64,000 nucleotides of DNA from Bacteroidales bacterium (GTDB lineage: Bacteria > Bacteroidota > Bacteroidia > Bacteroidales > Muribaculaceae). Where the stretch lies: the NCBI GenBank assembly GCA_029007645.1, contig JAQXIE010000029.1, positions 1-64,000 of the forward strand, read 5' to 3'. The notes under the pieces were generated by a model that ran no database searches, had not been told where the DNA came from, and saw only the letters and a list, made by a program, of their open reading frames with translations. The position numbers were made by a program, and so were the translations under genes. Of this stretch, positions 19,622 through 31,304 are shown one piece after another (within the stretch, counting starts at the first letter, position 1; each line of letters opens with the position of its first letter).

Positions 19622-21694
19622 TTAGTTCGTGGCCGTCTCCGGTTTCTTCAGTTCAGGGTATGCCACACGGGCATGGTAGATAGTGGCCAGACGCTTCTTG
19701 AAGGAGTTCTTGATCGTCTCGATGTCGCGGAACGACAGCGGACTTTCCTGTAGCAGTCCCTCCTTGAGTTTGCCGTCGACAATGTTGTCGACCAGGTCGT
19801 TGATGGCCTGAGTGGAGTATTCCTTGAGGCTGCGTGACGCGGCCTCGACCGAATCGGCCAGCATCAGTATGGCCGTCTCGCGGGTCTGCGGATTCGGCCC
19901 GGGATACATGAACTTAGATTTGTCAATCGGATGTTCCGGATCTTTGTTCTCGTTGACGGCAGTGTTGTAGAAGTATCTCACCAGGCCGCGACCATGGTGC
20001 TCGGGAATGAAACTGCGCACCATCTCGGGCAATTTCATTTTCTGGGCCAGGGTCATTCCGTGGGTCACATGCGATATGATTTTCTGGGCGCTCACTTCGG
20101 GATCGAGTCCCAGATGCGGATTGACACCATGCTGATTCTCGGTGAAGAACACCGGACCTTCGAGTTTGCCGATGTCGTGATAGAGCGCTCCGGTGCGGAC
20201 CAGCTGCGTATTGGCTCCGATGGAACGCGCGGCTTCTGCGGCCAGCATCGACACCTGCATAGAGTGTTGGAACGTGCCGGGCGCTTCCTCGGCGAGTTTA
20301 CGCAATATCGGATTGTTGATATCCGACAGTTCCACCAGTGTGACGGTCGACGTGAAACCGAATAACTTCTCGATTACCAGAATCAGGATGTATACGAAGC
20401 TCAGGATCACCGAGTTGATTGCGAACATGCTGATATAGCGCCATTGGAAACCATGCAGTGTGCCGTTGGTGAGCAGCATCACGGTGGTGTAGGCCAACAC
20501 ATATGTCAGGAATGTCAGCAAAGCGGTGCGCAACAGCTGGCTGCGCTGGCTCAATGTCTTGATGCTGAAGGCCGCAGCCATGCCTGCGGCCAGTTCCAGG
20601 AAAATGAACTCCATAGCGTCGAGAGCCAGCAGCGCCGATATCATCACCGTTACCACCAGCGAGAATATCGCTGTCCTGGAGTCGAAAAATACAAAAATCA
20701 CCACCGGCACCGCAGCAAACGGCACAAGATATATGCCGTTGGTGATATGCTCGAACATCAGGATCGCGAATATCACGAACAGCGTGATGAAGGAAAGCAG
20801 GAACAGCATCTGCTTGTTCGAATGGAAGAAGCGTGGTCTGTAAATGCTCATGAAGAGGTAAAGTCCCACAAGGCACGTGAGCAGATAGAGCGCCTGGCCT
20901 ACGTAGAAATAGGACGACGAACGTTCGTCGTCCGATTTCTCCCGAACCTTCTGCATGTAATTGTTGAGGTTGGTGTAGATCTGCGGGGTTATGATCTCGC
21001 CGCGGTCCACGATGCGCTGGCCCTTCTTGATTACGCCGATCGAGGCGTCGCAAGCCAGATATTCCTGATTGCGGAGCTTGGTGTCGGCCAGAGTGTCGAG
21101 CACGACATTGGGCACGAGAACGGCATTGAGCGCGTGTGCTATCTCGTCGTTTTTTGATTCTATCAGCGGAGCTCCCGAGGCATTGTAGGCGGAATCGATG
21201 AATTCGAATGCCTTGGCGGGCGACAGAATATCGACGGCGCTTATGGATGTCAGGGCGTCAGCCCCGTTTTCGCTGCGGGCCATCCGCAATTCACGGCGGG
21301 GATTGCTCTGAATCTTGTCATAGATGTCCGAGTCGACCACGCCGCGGGCATAGACTGTGCGCAGCAGGTTGGCAAGCTCGCTCACTACCTTAGGACTCGC
21401 ATCGTCCGATATAGCCTTGACAAATTTGCCGACGGTCTCCTCCATTATGTCGTCCTGGCGCTTTACGATGGGAATGAACGAGCGGTCGATGCTGTCGCGC
21501 ATTTTCTGGGCCGATGCCGTGTCGCGTTTGATCTCCATATCGAAATCGGCCATCAGCAGCTGATAGCGCCAGGGCTGGTTTTGCTCGTAACTGTAATTCT
21601 GAGTGTCATTGTGAGGCAACAGCGCCATCAGGATCCCTGTGGCGCAGATCAACATCAGAATTTTCAGAAATATGCCGTCGGTGAACTTTTTCAT
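19622..21694 (-). CDS. 7TM-HD (PgpH-like) HDIG phosphohydrolase
   Basis: N-terminal TM, extracellular domain, TM cluster, LVRTGALYHDIGKLEGPVFFTENQ HD motif, EHHG. Confidence 0.9.
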   Translation of the reverse strand: MKKFTDGIFLKILMLICATGILMALLPHNDTQNYSYEQNQPWRYQLLMADFDMEIKRDTASAQKMRDSIDRSFIPIVKRQDDIMEETVGKFVKAISDDASPKVVSELANLLRTVYARGVVDSDIYDKIQSNPRRELRMARSENGADALTSISAVDILSPAKAFEFIDSAYNASGAPLIESKNDEIAHALNAVLVPNVVLDTLADTKLRNQEYLACDASIGVIKKGQRIVDRGEIITPQIYTNLNNYMQKVREKSDDERSSSYFYVGQALYLLTCLVGLYLFMSIYRPRFFHSNKQMLFLLSFITLFVIFAILMFEHITNGIYLVPFAAVPVVIFVFFDSRTAIFSLVVTVMISALLALDAMEFIFLELAAGMAAAFSIKTLSQRSQLLRTALLTFLTYVLAYTTVMLLTNGTLHGFQWRYISMFAINSVILSFVYILILVIEKLFGFTSTVTLVELSDINNPILRKLAEEAPGTFQHSMQVSMLAAEAARSIGANTQLVRTGALYHDIGKLEGPVFFTENQHGVNPHLGLDPEVSAQKIISHVTHGMTLAQKMKLPEMVRSFIPEHHGRGLVRYFYNTAVNENKDPEHPIDKSKFMYPGPNPQTRETAILMLADSVEAASRSLKEYSTQAINDLVDNIVDGKLKEGLLQESPLSFRDIETIKNSFKKRLATIYHARVAYPELKKPETATN

Positions 21695-21711
21695 TTTCTT
21701 GAGTCTTGCTG

Positions 21712-23943
21712 TCAGGAGATTCGCGTGGCTTTCTGCACCCCTTTGATTTCACGCAGGGCCGAGCAGATGTTCTCCACGGTGGTAAGGTTGTCGATCTGTA
21801 CGGTGAGCCGGCATTGGAACACTTCCTGCGTGGCATTTATGTTGAGGCCGCGCAGGTTGATGCCAAGCTTCCCGGTCAGTGTCGATGAGATGTCCTGCAA
21901 CATTCCCATGCGGTCGATACCTTCGACGGCAATCTTGGCGATGAAGCATTCGGCGCAGCTTCCCCAGCGCGTGGCCACGAGCCGCGGCCCGTAGTTGGTC
22001 TTGAGCCGCATCGCAACCGGACAGGACACCTTGTGGAGCACCACTTCCTCGTCGTCGTTGACGAATCCGAGCACGTCGTCGCCCGGTATCGGCGCGCAGC
22101 AGGGTTCCATCACATAATTGGGATGGTCGATGTCTGGATGCAGTTCGTAGACTTCCTTGCGGTTGATGGGAGTGCGCGGAGCCGGACTGCTGCTGTTGTT
22201 TTTCTTCTTGGACGCGAATGGATTCCACAACAGCTTGGATAGCAGCGAAGCGCGCTTCTTGTAAAGATTCTTCAGCTGGTCGGCCGTCAGGTCGATCTCG
22301 TCTTTGCCCACGCGCTCGTAGAGATCCTCCGGGGAGTTGAGCCCGAGGCTCTTGCAGAGTTTAGACACGATGTTGTCGTTCAGCTCAAAGCCTTCTCCCT
22401 CGGCGAAGCGTGCCAGCACGTCGCGTCCACGCGACACCATGGCTGGCCGGTTCTTGCGCATGAACGCCCGCAGTGCGTTCTGGGCTTTGGCCGTATGGCA
22501 ATATTCTATCCATCGCATCTCGGGCTGCTGGTTCTCCGATGTGATCAGTTCCACCTGGTCGCCCGAATCGAGTATATGCGACAGCGGAACCAGCTTGTGG
22601 CTGATCTTGCCTGCTATGCAATGCAATCCCAGCTCGGTGTGGATAGCGAAGGCCATGTCCAGTACCGTCGATTTCGCCGGGAGCGTTATCAGATCGCCTT
22701 TCGGCGTGAAAACGAATATCTCGCGGGCAAACAGATTCAGCTTTATCGTGTCCAGAAAGTCGATGGCGTTCGGTTCCGGATTGGCCAGGATGTCCTTGAT
22801 GGTGTTCATCCATTTGTCAAGTTCGGTATCGTCGTCGCTCACGCCGGTCTTGTATTTCCAATGCGCGGCGTAGCCCAGTTCGGCGATCTCGTCCATCTTG
22901 CGGCTCCGGATCTGGACTTCGATCCATTTGCCTTCGGGCCCCATGGCCGTGAGATGTAGCGCGCGGTAGCCGTTGGCCTTCGGAACCGACGTCCAGTCGC
23001 GCAACCGGTCGGGATGAACCTTGTGGCCGTCGCTGAAGAATGTGTAGATCTCCCAGCAGCGCACACGTTCCTTGCTGTCGTCGTCGTTCTCGAATATCAC
23101 CCTTACGGCATAGATGTCGTAGATTTCCTCGAACGGTATTTTCTTGGCCTCCATCTTGCAGTAGATGGAATAGGCGCTCTTGACTCTGGCCTTGATCTCA
23201 TACTTGAATCCGGCTTCGTCGAGCTTGCGGCGCACCGGGGCTACGAATTCGTCGACCACTTTGCGGCGGTGCTCCTCGCTGCTGTTGATCAGCGATATTA
23301 TCTCGGCGTATTTCTGGGGATGCTCGTATTTGAAGGCCAGGTCCTCGAGCTCGTTCTTTATCTTGTAAAGGCCCAGGCGGTGGGCCAGAGGCGCGTAGAC
23401 ATAAAGCGTCTCGCCGGCGATCTTGAGCTGCTTCTCCGGTCGCATCGACGCCAGCGTACGCATATTGTGGAGCCGGTCGGCCATTTTGATGAGCACAACC
23501 CGGATGTCCGAGCTCATGCTCAGCAGCAATTTGCGGAAATTCTCGGCCTGAAGACTGGCCTGAGCGCCGAAAATGCCTCCCGAGATTTTGGTCAGGCCTT
23601 CCACGATGTCCGCAATCTTGTCACCGAAATTCAATTCGATGTCCTCGCGGGTATAGTCGGTATCCTCCACCACGTCATGAAGCAGGGCCGCGCATATCGA
23701 AGTGGAGCCGAGACCCAGCTCGGTGATCACTATCTTGGCTACTGCGATGGGATGCAGGATGTAGGGCTCGCCGCTGCGCCTGCGCACTCCTTTATGGGCG
23801 CTCTTCGCAAACCGGTAGGCACGCTCTATCTTCTCAACCTTCTTCCGATGGTTGCTGTTCAGATAGGCTTGCAGCAATTCCTGAAAGGCGCTTTCTACTA
23901 TCCTGTCTTCTTCCTCAGGTGTCAGTTGTGGATATTCTGCCAT
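21712..23943 (-). CDS. bifunctional (p)ppGpp synthetase/hydrolase RelA/SpoT
   Basis: HD domain (ALLHDVVEDTDY), synthetase (NGYRALHLTAMGPEGKWIEVQIRS), TGS and ACT domains. Start moved to ATG 23943 (MAEYPQLTPEEED). Confidence 0.93.
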   Translation of the reverse strand: MAEYPQLTPEEEDRIVESAFQELLQAYLNSNHRKKVEKIERAYRFAKSAHKGVRRRSGEPYILHPIAVAKIVITELGLGSTSICAALLHDVVEDTDYTREDIELNFGDKIADIVEGLTKISGGIFGAQASLQAENFRKLLLSMSSDIRVVLIKMADRLHNMRTLASMRPEKQLKIAGETLYVYAPLAHRLGLYKIKNELEDLAFKYEHPQKYAEIISLINSSEEHRRKVVDEFVAPVRRKLDEAGFKYEIKARVKSAYSIYCKMEAKKIPFEEIYDIYAVRVIFENDDDSKERVRCWEIYTFFSDGHKVHPDRLRDWTSVPKANGYRALHLTAMGPEGKWIEVQIRSRKMDEIAELGYAAHWKYKTGVSDDDTELDKWMNTIKDILANPEPNAIDFLDTIKLNLFAREIFVFTPKGDLITLPAKSTVLDMAFAIHTELGLHCIAGKISHKLVPLSHILDSGDQVELITSENQQPEMRWIEYCHTAKAQNALRAFMRKNRPAMVSRGRDVLARFAEGEGFELNDNIVSKLCKSLGLNSPEDLYERVGKDEIDLTADQLKNLYKKRASLLSKLLWNPFASKKKNNSSSPAPRTPINRKEVYELHPDIDHPNYVMEPCCAPIPGDDVLGFVNDDEEVVLHKVSCPVAMRLKTNYGPRLVATRWGSCAECFIAKIAVEGIDRMGMLQDISSTLTGKLGINLRGLNINATQEVFQCRLTVQIDNLTTVENICSALREIKGVQKATRIS

Positions 23944-24312
23944 ATAATGATCCTCTATCCTTCTGCTGGCGACACGCGCTGTGCGCGCCTTCGCCGCCAA
24001 TATGCACAAAATTACGACTTTTTTTTCAATTACCCAAAAAAGAAACGACACCGGACCTCTCCCGAAGCCCGGACCGTTCCCCGCTCAGCGATTCTCAAGA
24101 ACCGACTTTGCGGACGGTAGAAATTTATAATGTATATAACCCAAAATTTAGACAAGAATAATTTTCATCGATGTCAGTTGTGTATGCTATGATTTTTAAG
24201 AGACTTGTATTTTGCTCTTTTGTATCAATAAAAGTTAAATCGCCGCGCAAAACTGTAAATTTTACACGGCGACAGGCTTTCTTATTCGAGGTTCCTATAT
24301 GCCTATATATAC

Positions 24313-25056
24313 TTATATATCGGTATTGGATTTTGAGGCATCGGCAAGATCAGCTTCGGGTGCCGGAGTTGGTTCCACCGACAGCATCAGTATGTATCTG
24401 CCCGATGAGCCGGGAGCCTGATCGTCAAGCAGGCGCACGTTGACAAATCGGCCGCTGCAGTCGGCATAGACGTCAAAGAGTTCGTCGGTGTCGGGATCGG
24501 CTCCGGTATCGAGTCCCATGTCCTGCATTTCCTGGAGCAGAGAACCTGCGAAATCGGACTGACTTTGTGTCTCGGTTTTTCGCGACGCGCTGTCATAAGG
24601 GAAGAGGAAGAAGTAGCAGTAATCGGTCATCGAGCCGTCGCTGTCGAATCTGGCCATTGCCGACACCTGCGGAGCCATGCCGCGATATGCCAGATTGTAG
24701 CCGTTGTCGGAATCGAGCCACAGGCAGTTCTGCTCCTCGTGCGGCACGATTGCAAGCGAATCGATGGCTCCGCTCATGCATTCGTTGCGGGTGGATGCCC
24801 GGTCCAGTACACCATAGACCTTTGTGATCAGGTCCAGGGCGCCCACATCGATCCTTCGCGGCTGTCCGGTTGTGACAGATTGCGGATCCAGGCTTACGGA
24901 CATGACAGAACCGGCGGAAACACTCGCCGCCGGCATGTCGTCCAGAATCTCGCTGACCTCGGCAAGGCTCATGCTTGAAAATGGTGACGCCGTCGCACTG
25001 AAGCTGGCGGTCGCCGCGATTATCGTGATTGCTATGTATCTTGCCTTGTCCTTCAT
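24313..25056 (-). CDS. secreted hypothetical protein
   Basis: Signal peptide MKDKARYIAITIIAATASFSATASP; track start 25236 probably too early. Confidence 0.5.
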   Translation of the reverse strand: MKDKARYIAITIIAATASFSATASPFSSMSLAEVSEILDDMPAASVSAGSVMSVSLDPQSVTTGQPRRIDVGALDLITKVYGVLDRASTRNECMSGAIDSLAIVPHEEQNCLWLDSDNGYNLAYRGMAPQVSAMARFDSDGSMTDYCYFFLFPYDSASRKTETQSQSDFAGSLLQEMQDMGLDTGADPDTDELFDVYADCSGRFVNVRLLDDQAPGSSGRYILMLSVEPTPAPEADLADASKSNTDI

Positions 25057-25315
25057 AGTATCTGTATAACCCCGCAGCGGCCCTAAATGTTTTGAATATT
25101 TAGTTAATAAGGATGTTAAATTAAAGGAATGATGCTTAAATATGCTGAAGAACATCTGCCGGATGCGCCCAATTAAATGCCGAATAATTTCCGTAATTGT
25201 GGAAAGTTGTGTAAATTTGCAAGGCAAGAGCACCATAAGGGCGCATTGTGTCCAGGCTATCGCTCTGATTCACTGAAATAAACTATAAAAACTAATAAAA
25301 TTAATCAGAACATCT

Positions 25316-26344
25316 ATGTGGTTATCAAACTCATCCGTAGGACGTAAGTTTGTGATGGCCCTGACGGGCGCATTCCTCGTCCTATTCGTAACGTTCCACT
25401 GTCTGATGAATGCCGTGGCAATCTGCTGGCCGGCTGCCTACAACTCCGTTTGCGAGTTCCTGGGCGCCAACTGGTACGCTCTGATCGGCTCGGCTCTCAT
25501 CGCGGTTGTCGTTCTCTTCCATATCGCTTACGCGGTGTGGCTGACTCTGCAGAACCGCAAGGCCCGCGGTAACGTGCGTTACAACATCTCCAAGAAACCG
25601 GCCGCTGTGGAATGGTCTTCGCAGAACATGCTCGTGCTCGGTATCGTAGTCATGGCTTTCCTGGTGGTTCACCTCATCCAGTTCTGGGCAAAGATGCAGC
25701 TTCAGGAAGCCATCGGTGCCGAAACCGAGTTCCCGCCGGCCGCCGGCACACTGTTCCTGCAGTCTGCTTTCGAGCAGCCCTGGACCCTTATCGTTTACGC
25801 CATCGGCTTCATCGCCCTATGGTTCCACCTCAACCATGGTTTCTGGTCGATGTTCCAGTCAGTGGGTTGGAACAATACTCCCTGGATGAACCGCCTCAAG
25901 AAAATCAGCTGCTGGTGGGTTTCCATCGTAGTGCTCCTTTTCCTGGCCGAGGGTGTCGTATTCACCGTCAAGGCTCACGAAAAATTCTATCTGACCGACC
26001 CGACTCTGCGCGAGCAGTATAAGGATATGGTTGTGCCGATGCTCGACAAGGACTTCGGTCCCGACGCTTCCCAGCTGGGCCTGCAGATCGAACTGTCTGA
26101 CTATGATCAGGTTTCGATGGGTGTCCGTCAGATGCTCGATCAGTCAAACCAGCAGATCGAACGCTTCAACTCGCCCGAGGGCAAGGCTTACATGCAGTCT
26201 GATCCCACGATGGCAGATCAGTACAAGACTCTTCAGCACCGCCAGAAAGTTCTGGGCAATATGGTCAAGCTGTTTGATTATCTCAACAGCGCAAACAACA
26301 AACCGTCAACCGAGCCTGCAGCCGCGGGCGCACAACCCTACTAA
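25316..26344 (+). CDS. succinate dehydrogenase/fumarate reductase cytochrome b subunit with C-terminal extension
   Basis: [27 protein letters not shown], conserved TM His residues; followed by flavoprotein and Fe-S subunits. Confidence 0.92.
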   Translation: MWLSNSSVGRKFVMALTGAFLVLFVTFHCLMNAVAICWPAAYNSVCEFLGANWYALIGSALIAVVVLFHIAYAVWLTLQNRKARGNVRYNISKKPAAVEWSSQNMLVLGIVVMAFLVVHLIQFWAKMQLQEAIGAETEFPPAAGTLFLQSAFEQPWTLIVYAIGFIALWFHLNHGFWSMFQSVGWNNTPWMNRLKKISCWWVSIVVLLFLAEGVVFTVKAHEKFYLTDPTLREQYKDMVVPMLDKDFGPDASQLGLQIELSDYDQVSMGVRQMLDQSNQQIERFNSPEGKAYMQSDPTMADQYKTLQHRQKVLGNMVKLFDYLNSANNKPSTEPAAAGAQPY

Positions 26345-26349
26345 TCAAC

Positions 26350-28371
26350 ATGGATTTGAATAAAGTAAAAGTAATGCCTGCTGCGGACTCCAAGATTCCG
26401 GAGGGCCCCGTGGCTGAGAAATGGACCAACTACAAGGCCCATCAGAAGCTGGTCAATCCCGCCAACAAGCGCAAGCTCGACATCATTGTAGTCGGTACGG
26501 GTCTGGCCGGTGCTTCGGCTGCTTCCACGCTGGCCGAGATGGGATTCAATGTCCTCAATTTCTGCATTCAGGATTCACCCCGCCGCGCGCACTCCATCGC
26601 CGCTCAGGGTGGTATCAACGCCGCCAAGAACTATCAGAACGACGGCGACTCCGTATATCGTCTTTTCTACGACACCGTCAAGGGCGGCGACTACCGTGCC
26701 CGCGAGGCCAACGTTTACCGTCTGGCCGAAGTGTCGAACAATATCATCGACCAGTGCGTGGCTCAGGGCGTTCCCTTCGCCCGTGAATACGGCGGTCTGC
26801 TCGCCAACCGTTCGTTCGGTGGCGCTCAGGTGTCGCGTACGTTCTACGCCAAGGGTCAGACAGGTCAGCAGCTGCTGCTCGGCGCTTACTCCAGCCTGAA
26901 CCGTCAGATCCATGCCGGCAAGGTCAAGAGCTACAACCGCTACGAGATGCATGAACTCGTCCTGATCAAGGACAAGGACGGTGTGGAGCGCGCTCGCGGT
27001 ATCATCGCCAAGAACCTGGTGACAGGTAAGTTCGAGCGCTTCGCCGCTCATGCCGTGGTTATCGCCACCGGCGGTTACGGCAACACTTACTTCCTTTCCA
27101 CCAACGCCATGGGTTGCAACTGCTCCGCTGCGATGGCTTGCTACCGCAAGGGTGCATACTTCGCAAACCCCGCTTATGTGCAGATTCACCCCACATGTAT
27201 CCCCGTTCACGGCGACAAGCAGTCCAAGCTGACTCTGATGTCGGAGTCGCTCCGTAACGACGGCCGTATCTGGGTGCCCAAGAACATAGAGGACGCCAAG
27301 AAGCTGCAGAGCGGTGAAATCAAGGGTAGCGATATCCCCGAGGAAGACCGCGACTACTATCTGGAGCGCCGCTATCCCGCGTTCGGTAACCTGGTGCCCC
27401 GTGACGTGGCTTCGCGTGCCGCCAAGGAGCGTTGCGATGCCGGTTATGGCGTCAACAACACCGGTTTGGCCGTGTTCCTCGACTTCTCCGAGGCTATCAA
27501 CCGCCTTGGTATCGACGTTGTCCGTCAGCGTTACGGAAACCTCTTCGACATGTACGAGGAGATCACCGACGTCAATCCCGGTGAACTCGCTTCGCAGAAG
27601 GACGGCGTGAACTACTACAACCCGATGATGATCTTCCCCGCCATTCACTACACAATGGGCGGTATCTGGGTCGACTACGAGCTGCAGACTTCGGTCAAGG
27701 GCCTCTTTGCCATCGGTGAGTGCAACTTCTCCGACCACGGCGCAAACCGTCTGGGTGCTTCCGCTCTGATGCAGGGCCTCGCCGACGGTTACTTCGTGCT
27801 TCCCTACACGATCCAGAACTATCTGAGCGACCAGATCACGGTGCCTCACTTCCGTACGGACACTCCCGAGTTCGACGCTGCCGAGAAGAGCTGCATCGCT
27901 CTCGAGGAGAAGATGATGAACATCAAGGGTACGCGTTCGGTCGACAGCATCCACAAGGAACTCGGACACATCATGTGGGAATATGTCGGAATGGCCCGCG
28001 ACAAGGAGGGTCTGGAACTGGCTCTGCAGAAACTGCAGGAGATCCGCAAGACCTTCGAGACCGACCTCTTCATCCCCGGTGTTGCCGGCGACGGCATGAA
28101 CGTCGAGCTTGACAAGGCGTTCCGTCTGCGCGACTTCATCACGATGGGCGAACTCGTGGCTTACGACGCTCTCAACCGTAACGAGAGCTGCGGCGGTCAC
28201 TTCCGCACAGAGTACCAGACCGAAGAGGGCGAGGCCAAACGCGACGACGAGAACTACTTCTACGTGGCCTGCTGGGCTTACGAGGGCAAGGATACCGAAG
28301 CCCCCGAGCTCATCAAGGAACCTCTCGAGTACGAAGCAATCAAAGTCCAGACCCGTAACTATAAGTCATAA
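26350..28371 (+). CDS. succinate dehydrogenase/fumarate reductase flavoprotein subunit
   Basis: [21 protein letters not shown] motif; [29 protein letters not shown]. Confidence 0.96.
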   Translation: MDLNKVKVMPAADSKIPEGPVAEKWTNYKAHQKLVNPANKRKLDIIVVGTGLAGASAASTLAEMGFNVLNFCIQDSPRRAHSIAAQGGINAAKNYQNDGDSVYRLFYDTVKGGDYRAREANVYRLAEVSNNIIDQCVAQGVPFAREYGGLLANRSFGGAQVSRTFYAKGQTGQQLLLGAYSSLNRQIHAGKVKSYNRYEMHELVLIKDKDGVERARGIIAKNLVTGKFERFAAHAVVIATGGYGNTYFLSTNAMGCNCSAAMACYRKGAYFANPAYVQIHPTCIPVHGDKQSKLTLMSESLRNDGRIWVPKNIEDAKKLQSGEIKGSDIPEEDRDYYLERRYPAFGNLVPRDVASRAAKERCDAGYGVNNTGLAVFLDFSEAINRLGIDVVRQRYGNLFDMYEEITDVNPGELASQKDGVNYYNPMMIFPAIHYTMGGIWVDYELQTSVKGLFAIGECNFSDHGANRLGASALMQGLADGYFVLPYTIQNYLSDQITVPHFRTDTPEFDAAEKSCIALEEKMMNIKGTRSVDSIHKELGHIMWEYVGMARDKEGLELALQKLQEIRKTFETDLFIPGVAGDGMNVELDKAFRLRDFITMGELVAYDALNRNESCGGHFRTEYQTEEGEAKRDDENYFYVACWAYEGKDTEAPELIKEPLEYEAIKVQTRNYKS

Positions 28372-28380
28372 AGAAAAGAC

Positions 28381-29139
28381 ATGGAAGACAAAATAATGAA
28401 AGTAAACCTTAAGGTCTGGCGTCAGAAAGGCCCTAAGGAGCCGGGAAAGTTCGTGGTATATTCCGATGTGGAAACCACTCCCGACACCTCCTTCCTGGAG
28501 ACTCTCGACATTCTGAACGAGACTCTGGTGGAGAAAGGTGAGGAACCCATAGTATTCGATCACGACTGCCGCGAGGGTATCTGCGGAATGTGCTCGCTCT
28601 ACGTGAACGGCCATCCTCACGGTCCCGCTACGGGTGCCACAACCTGCCAGCTGTACATGCGTCGTTTCCGCAACGGCGAGACCATTACAGTTGAGCCGTG
28701 GCGTTCGGCCGCATTCCCTGTGATCAAGGACCTGATGGTGGACCGCAACGCGTTCGACAAGATCCAGCAGGCCGGCGGTTATGTGTCGTTCAACTGCGGG
28801 GGCGCCCAGGATGCCAACGACCTCCCCATCTCCAAAGTTCAGGCCGACGAGGCTATGGACTCGGCAAGCTGCATCGGTTGCGGCGCTTGCGTGGCTGCCT
28901 GCAAAAACGGCTCGGCCATGCTGTTCGTCTCAGCCAAGATCAGCCAGCTTTCCCGTCTGCCCCAGGGTGCTGTCGAGAAAGACCGCCGCGCTCTGGCCAT
29001 GGTCGCCAAGATGGATGAACTTGGTTTCGGTAACTGCACCAACACCGGCGCATGCTCGGCCGAGTGCCCCAAGAATATCAAGATGGCCAACATCGCGCGC
29101 ATGAACCGCGAGTTCATCGCCGCCGAATGCAAGCGATAA
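28381..29139 (+). CDS. succinate dehydrogenase/fumarate reductase iron-sulfur subunit
   Basis: [45 protein letters not shown]. Confidence 0.96.
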   Translation: MEDKIMKVNLKVWRQKGPKEPGKFVVYSDVETTPDTSFLETLDILNETLVEKGEEPIVFDHDCREGICGMCSLYVNGHPHGPATGATTCQLYMRRFRNGETITVEPWRSAAFPVIKDLMVDRNAFDKIQQAGGYVSFNCGGAQDANDLPISKVQADEAMDSASCIGCGACVAACKNGSAMLFVSAKISQLSRLPQGAVEKDRRALAMVAKMDELGFGNCTNTGACSAECPKNIKMANIARMNREFIAAECKR

Positions 29140-29166
29140 ATTCAGTAGAATAGCGATATAAGAATC

Positions 29167-31146
29167 TCAGTAGCTATTCCGGGAACCGTTCCTGATGGAG
29201 CGGTTCCTTTTTTTGTTGCGTTCTGTGTCGAAGGGATTGGCCGTGGGGTCGAACAGCTCCTCTTCATCCTCCTCGTCGGCCTGGGTGTTGCGGTTGCTCT
29301 TCCCGCGCCGGGTTGTCTTGGGCTTGTTCTGAAGCACGGCTGTCGGTTTCTGCTGCTCGATTGCAGTGCTCCACAGGTCCCAGATCTCCTCCTTGTCCCA
29401 GTTTTTCTTGATGTTCACGGCCTTGGGATAATAATAGGCAAGATCGGGCTGGAGGCCCGTCTGGAGGTCGCCTGTGTCGTAGTGGCCATTGCCGTTGAGG
29501 TCCTCGATGATGCGGGCGTAATATTTGCCGCTCAGCAGGAAGGGGAAGAACGCGCGCCCCGACGTCACGTCGGCTGTACGCACCACTTTGTCGGATGCGT
29601 CAAGCAGCTCCACAAATGCATGGGCGCCCGCAGGAATGCCCGTGATGTTGAAGGTCAGCGTGCTGTAGTCGCCGGCCTTGCGCATGCCGAACTCGGCGCG
29701 CAGAGGCAATGTGGGCTTGCCATATATGTCGGTGCCGGCAAGCGAGTCGACGCTCAGACGGTACTTGGCGTCATAATCCCACGGATAGTCTATGGCATAG
29801 CGGCGCGGCTGCAGGCTGTCGGGCACATAGACGCGCAGCGGCTCGCCGGCTTTGCGCCACACGGTGTCGCGGTTTACTTCCAATCGGAACGCCGTTGTGT
29901 CGAGCCGGGCAAGCGGCGTGGCGCTTTCGATATATACCGGCTGCCATACCTCGGGCGTGCTGCCCGACAGATAGGCCAGGGTAGTGGTCAGGGACGCTAT
30001 CGAGTCGAGCGCTGATGCTTTTTTGGCTTTGCGCCCTTTTTTCGGCTTGGGTAGAACCTTACGGATAAAGTTGAGAGTATCGGTCTTCGCTTCGGGCTCT
30101 TTGTTCCACTCCTTGCGGACGTAGTCGACGGCCAACCTAACGGTATCGAGGCGGCTCAGCTCCATCGGCAACCATATTGTGAGCGAGTCGCATTGCGCAC
30201 GGCTTTCGACGATGCCCGGAAATTTGTCTTCGAATCCCAGGATACGCATTGCGGGCAATTGCCTTGAGGCTGCGTTCATCTTCAGAAACAGCCGCAGACT
30301 GTCGGGACGTTCATAGCGCGACACATACTGCGGCGCGCGGTCGGATACGAATGTGCGCAGCAACAGGTCGTTGGGCAGATAGCGTGTGCGTTCGCGATGC
30401 GTCACAGTGTCGACGTCCCCGGTCAGTTTGTTGTAGGTCGTGTCAATGGCTCCGACACGTTCCGTGCTCGGAGTGACGGTAACATCCATGAAGCCGGCCT
30501 CCTCTTCGTTGGAGCTGTACATGAAATCGCTGTTCTTATCGCCCAGTGCGAATACGCGGTAATTGCCCGGCGCCAGTCCGCGGACCACGAAGCGGCCGCG
30601 GTCGTCGGTTTTCGCCACACGCAGCAGGGGAGTGCGCAGAAAAGCCGTGTCGCTCATATTGTCGGTGACGCCCACCAGAAGCCCCGGTCTCGGCTCCAGA
30701 TCGCGCGATCCGAGCACACGCCCCGATATGCGCAGCGAGTCAAGCACCGGCCCGGTCGAAAAGGTATATGAGAAATTCTGTAATTTGTTGCCCTCGTTGT
30801 TGTCTTCTATCGCGTCGCCGAAATCTATGGTGTAGGTGGTGTTGGGCGCAAGCGAATCAAACCGCACGATTACTCTGCGGCCCTGGGTGGAAACACGCGG
30901 AGGACGGCCGGCCGGCGAAACCACAACGCTCTCGAAGGCATCCTTGACATTGACGAGTTCGTTGAAGGTCAGCGTAATCTCTGGCTTGCTTACATCCAGC
31001 GTGCCCTCGGCCGGAACGGCCCGGACCAGCCGGGGCGGATCCTCGTCGCGAGGCCCTCCCGACGGTGTGCCGATATTGGCACACCCCGCTACACACAGCG
31101 CCGCTGTAATTCCTGCAAATATTTTAAGACTGTCGCGTAATGTCAT
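29167..31146 (-). CDS. Ig-like (SbsA-type) domain lipoprotein
   Basis: CVAGCANIGTPSGGPRDEDPPRLVRAVPAEGTLDVSKPEITLTFNELV, typical of Bacteroidetes Ig_5 lipoproteins. Confidence 0.8.
   Translation of the reverse strand: MTLRDSLKIFAGITAALCVAGCANIGTPSGGPRDEDPPRLVRAVPAEGTLDVSKPEITLTFNELVNVKDAFESVVVSPAGRPPRVSTQGRRVIVRFDSLAPNTTYTIDFGDAIEDNNEGNKLQNFSYTFSTGPVLDSLRISGRVLGSRDLEPRPGLLVGVTDNMSDTAFLRTPLLRVAKTDDRGRFVVRGLAPGNYRVFALGDKNSDFMYSSNEEEAGFMDVTVTPSTERVGAIDTTYNKLTGDVDTVTHRERTRYLPNDLLLRTFVSDRAPQYVSRYERPDSLRLFLKMNAASRQLPAMRILGFEDKFPGIVESRAQCDSLTIWLPMELSRLDTVRLAVDYVRKEWNKEPEAKTDTLNFIRKVLPKPKKGRKAKKASALDSIASLTTTLAYLSGSTPEVWQPVYIESATPLARLDTTAFRLEVNRDTVWRKAGEPLRVYVPDSLQPRRYAIDYPWDYDAKYRLSVDSLAGTDIYGKPTLPLRAEFGMRKAGDYSTLTFNITGIPAGAHAFVELLDASDKVVRTADVTSGRAFFPFLLSGKYYARIIEDLNGNGHYDTGDLQTGLQPDLAYYYPKAVNIKKNWDKEEIWDLWSTAIEQQKPTAVLQNKPKTTRRGKSNRNTQADEEDEEELFDPTANPFDTERNKKRNRSIRNGSRNSY
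29182..29214 (+). terminator. Rho-independent terminator of sdh/frd operon, inside the 3' end of the convergent CDS
   Basis: GGAACCGTTCC-TGAT-GGAGCGGTTCC followed by TTTTTTT. Confidence 0.8.
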
Positions 31147-31304
31147 GTCGGTTTCCTTGTATTAAATTGCAAATTTATAACAAAAATAATTATTATCCCC
31201 CGCAATCGGCATAAATCGCCCCACATCCGCGCGTCCATTCCAAAAAAAGTATTAAATTTGCAACATTAGAGGTACAAACTCTGAAATCGGACTAACTCAT
31301 AACC

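Noticed and set aside
24241-24280. Possible terminator TCGCCGCGC...ACACGGCGA
   Set aside because: Stem is short with a long loop and no clean T-tract; left uncalled.
26575-28200. 541-aa minus-strand ORF opposite the flavoprotein gene
   Set aside because: Antisense shadow ORF; no recognisable domain.
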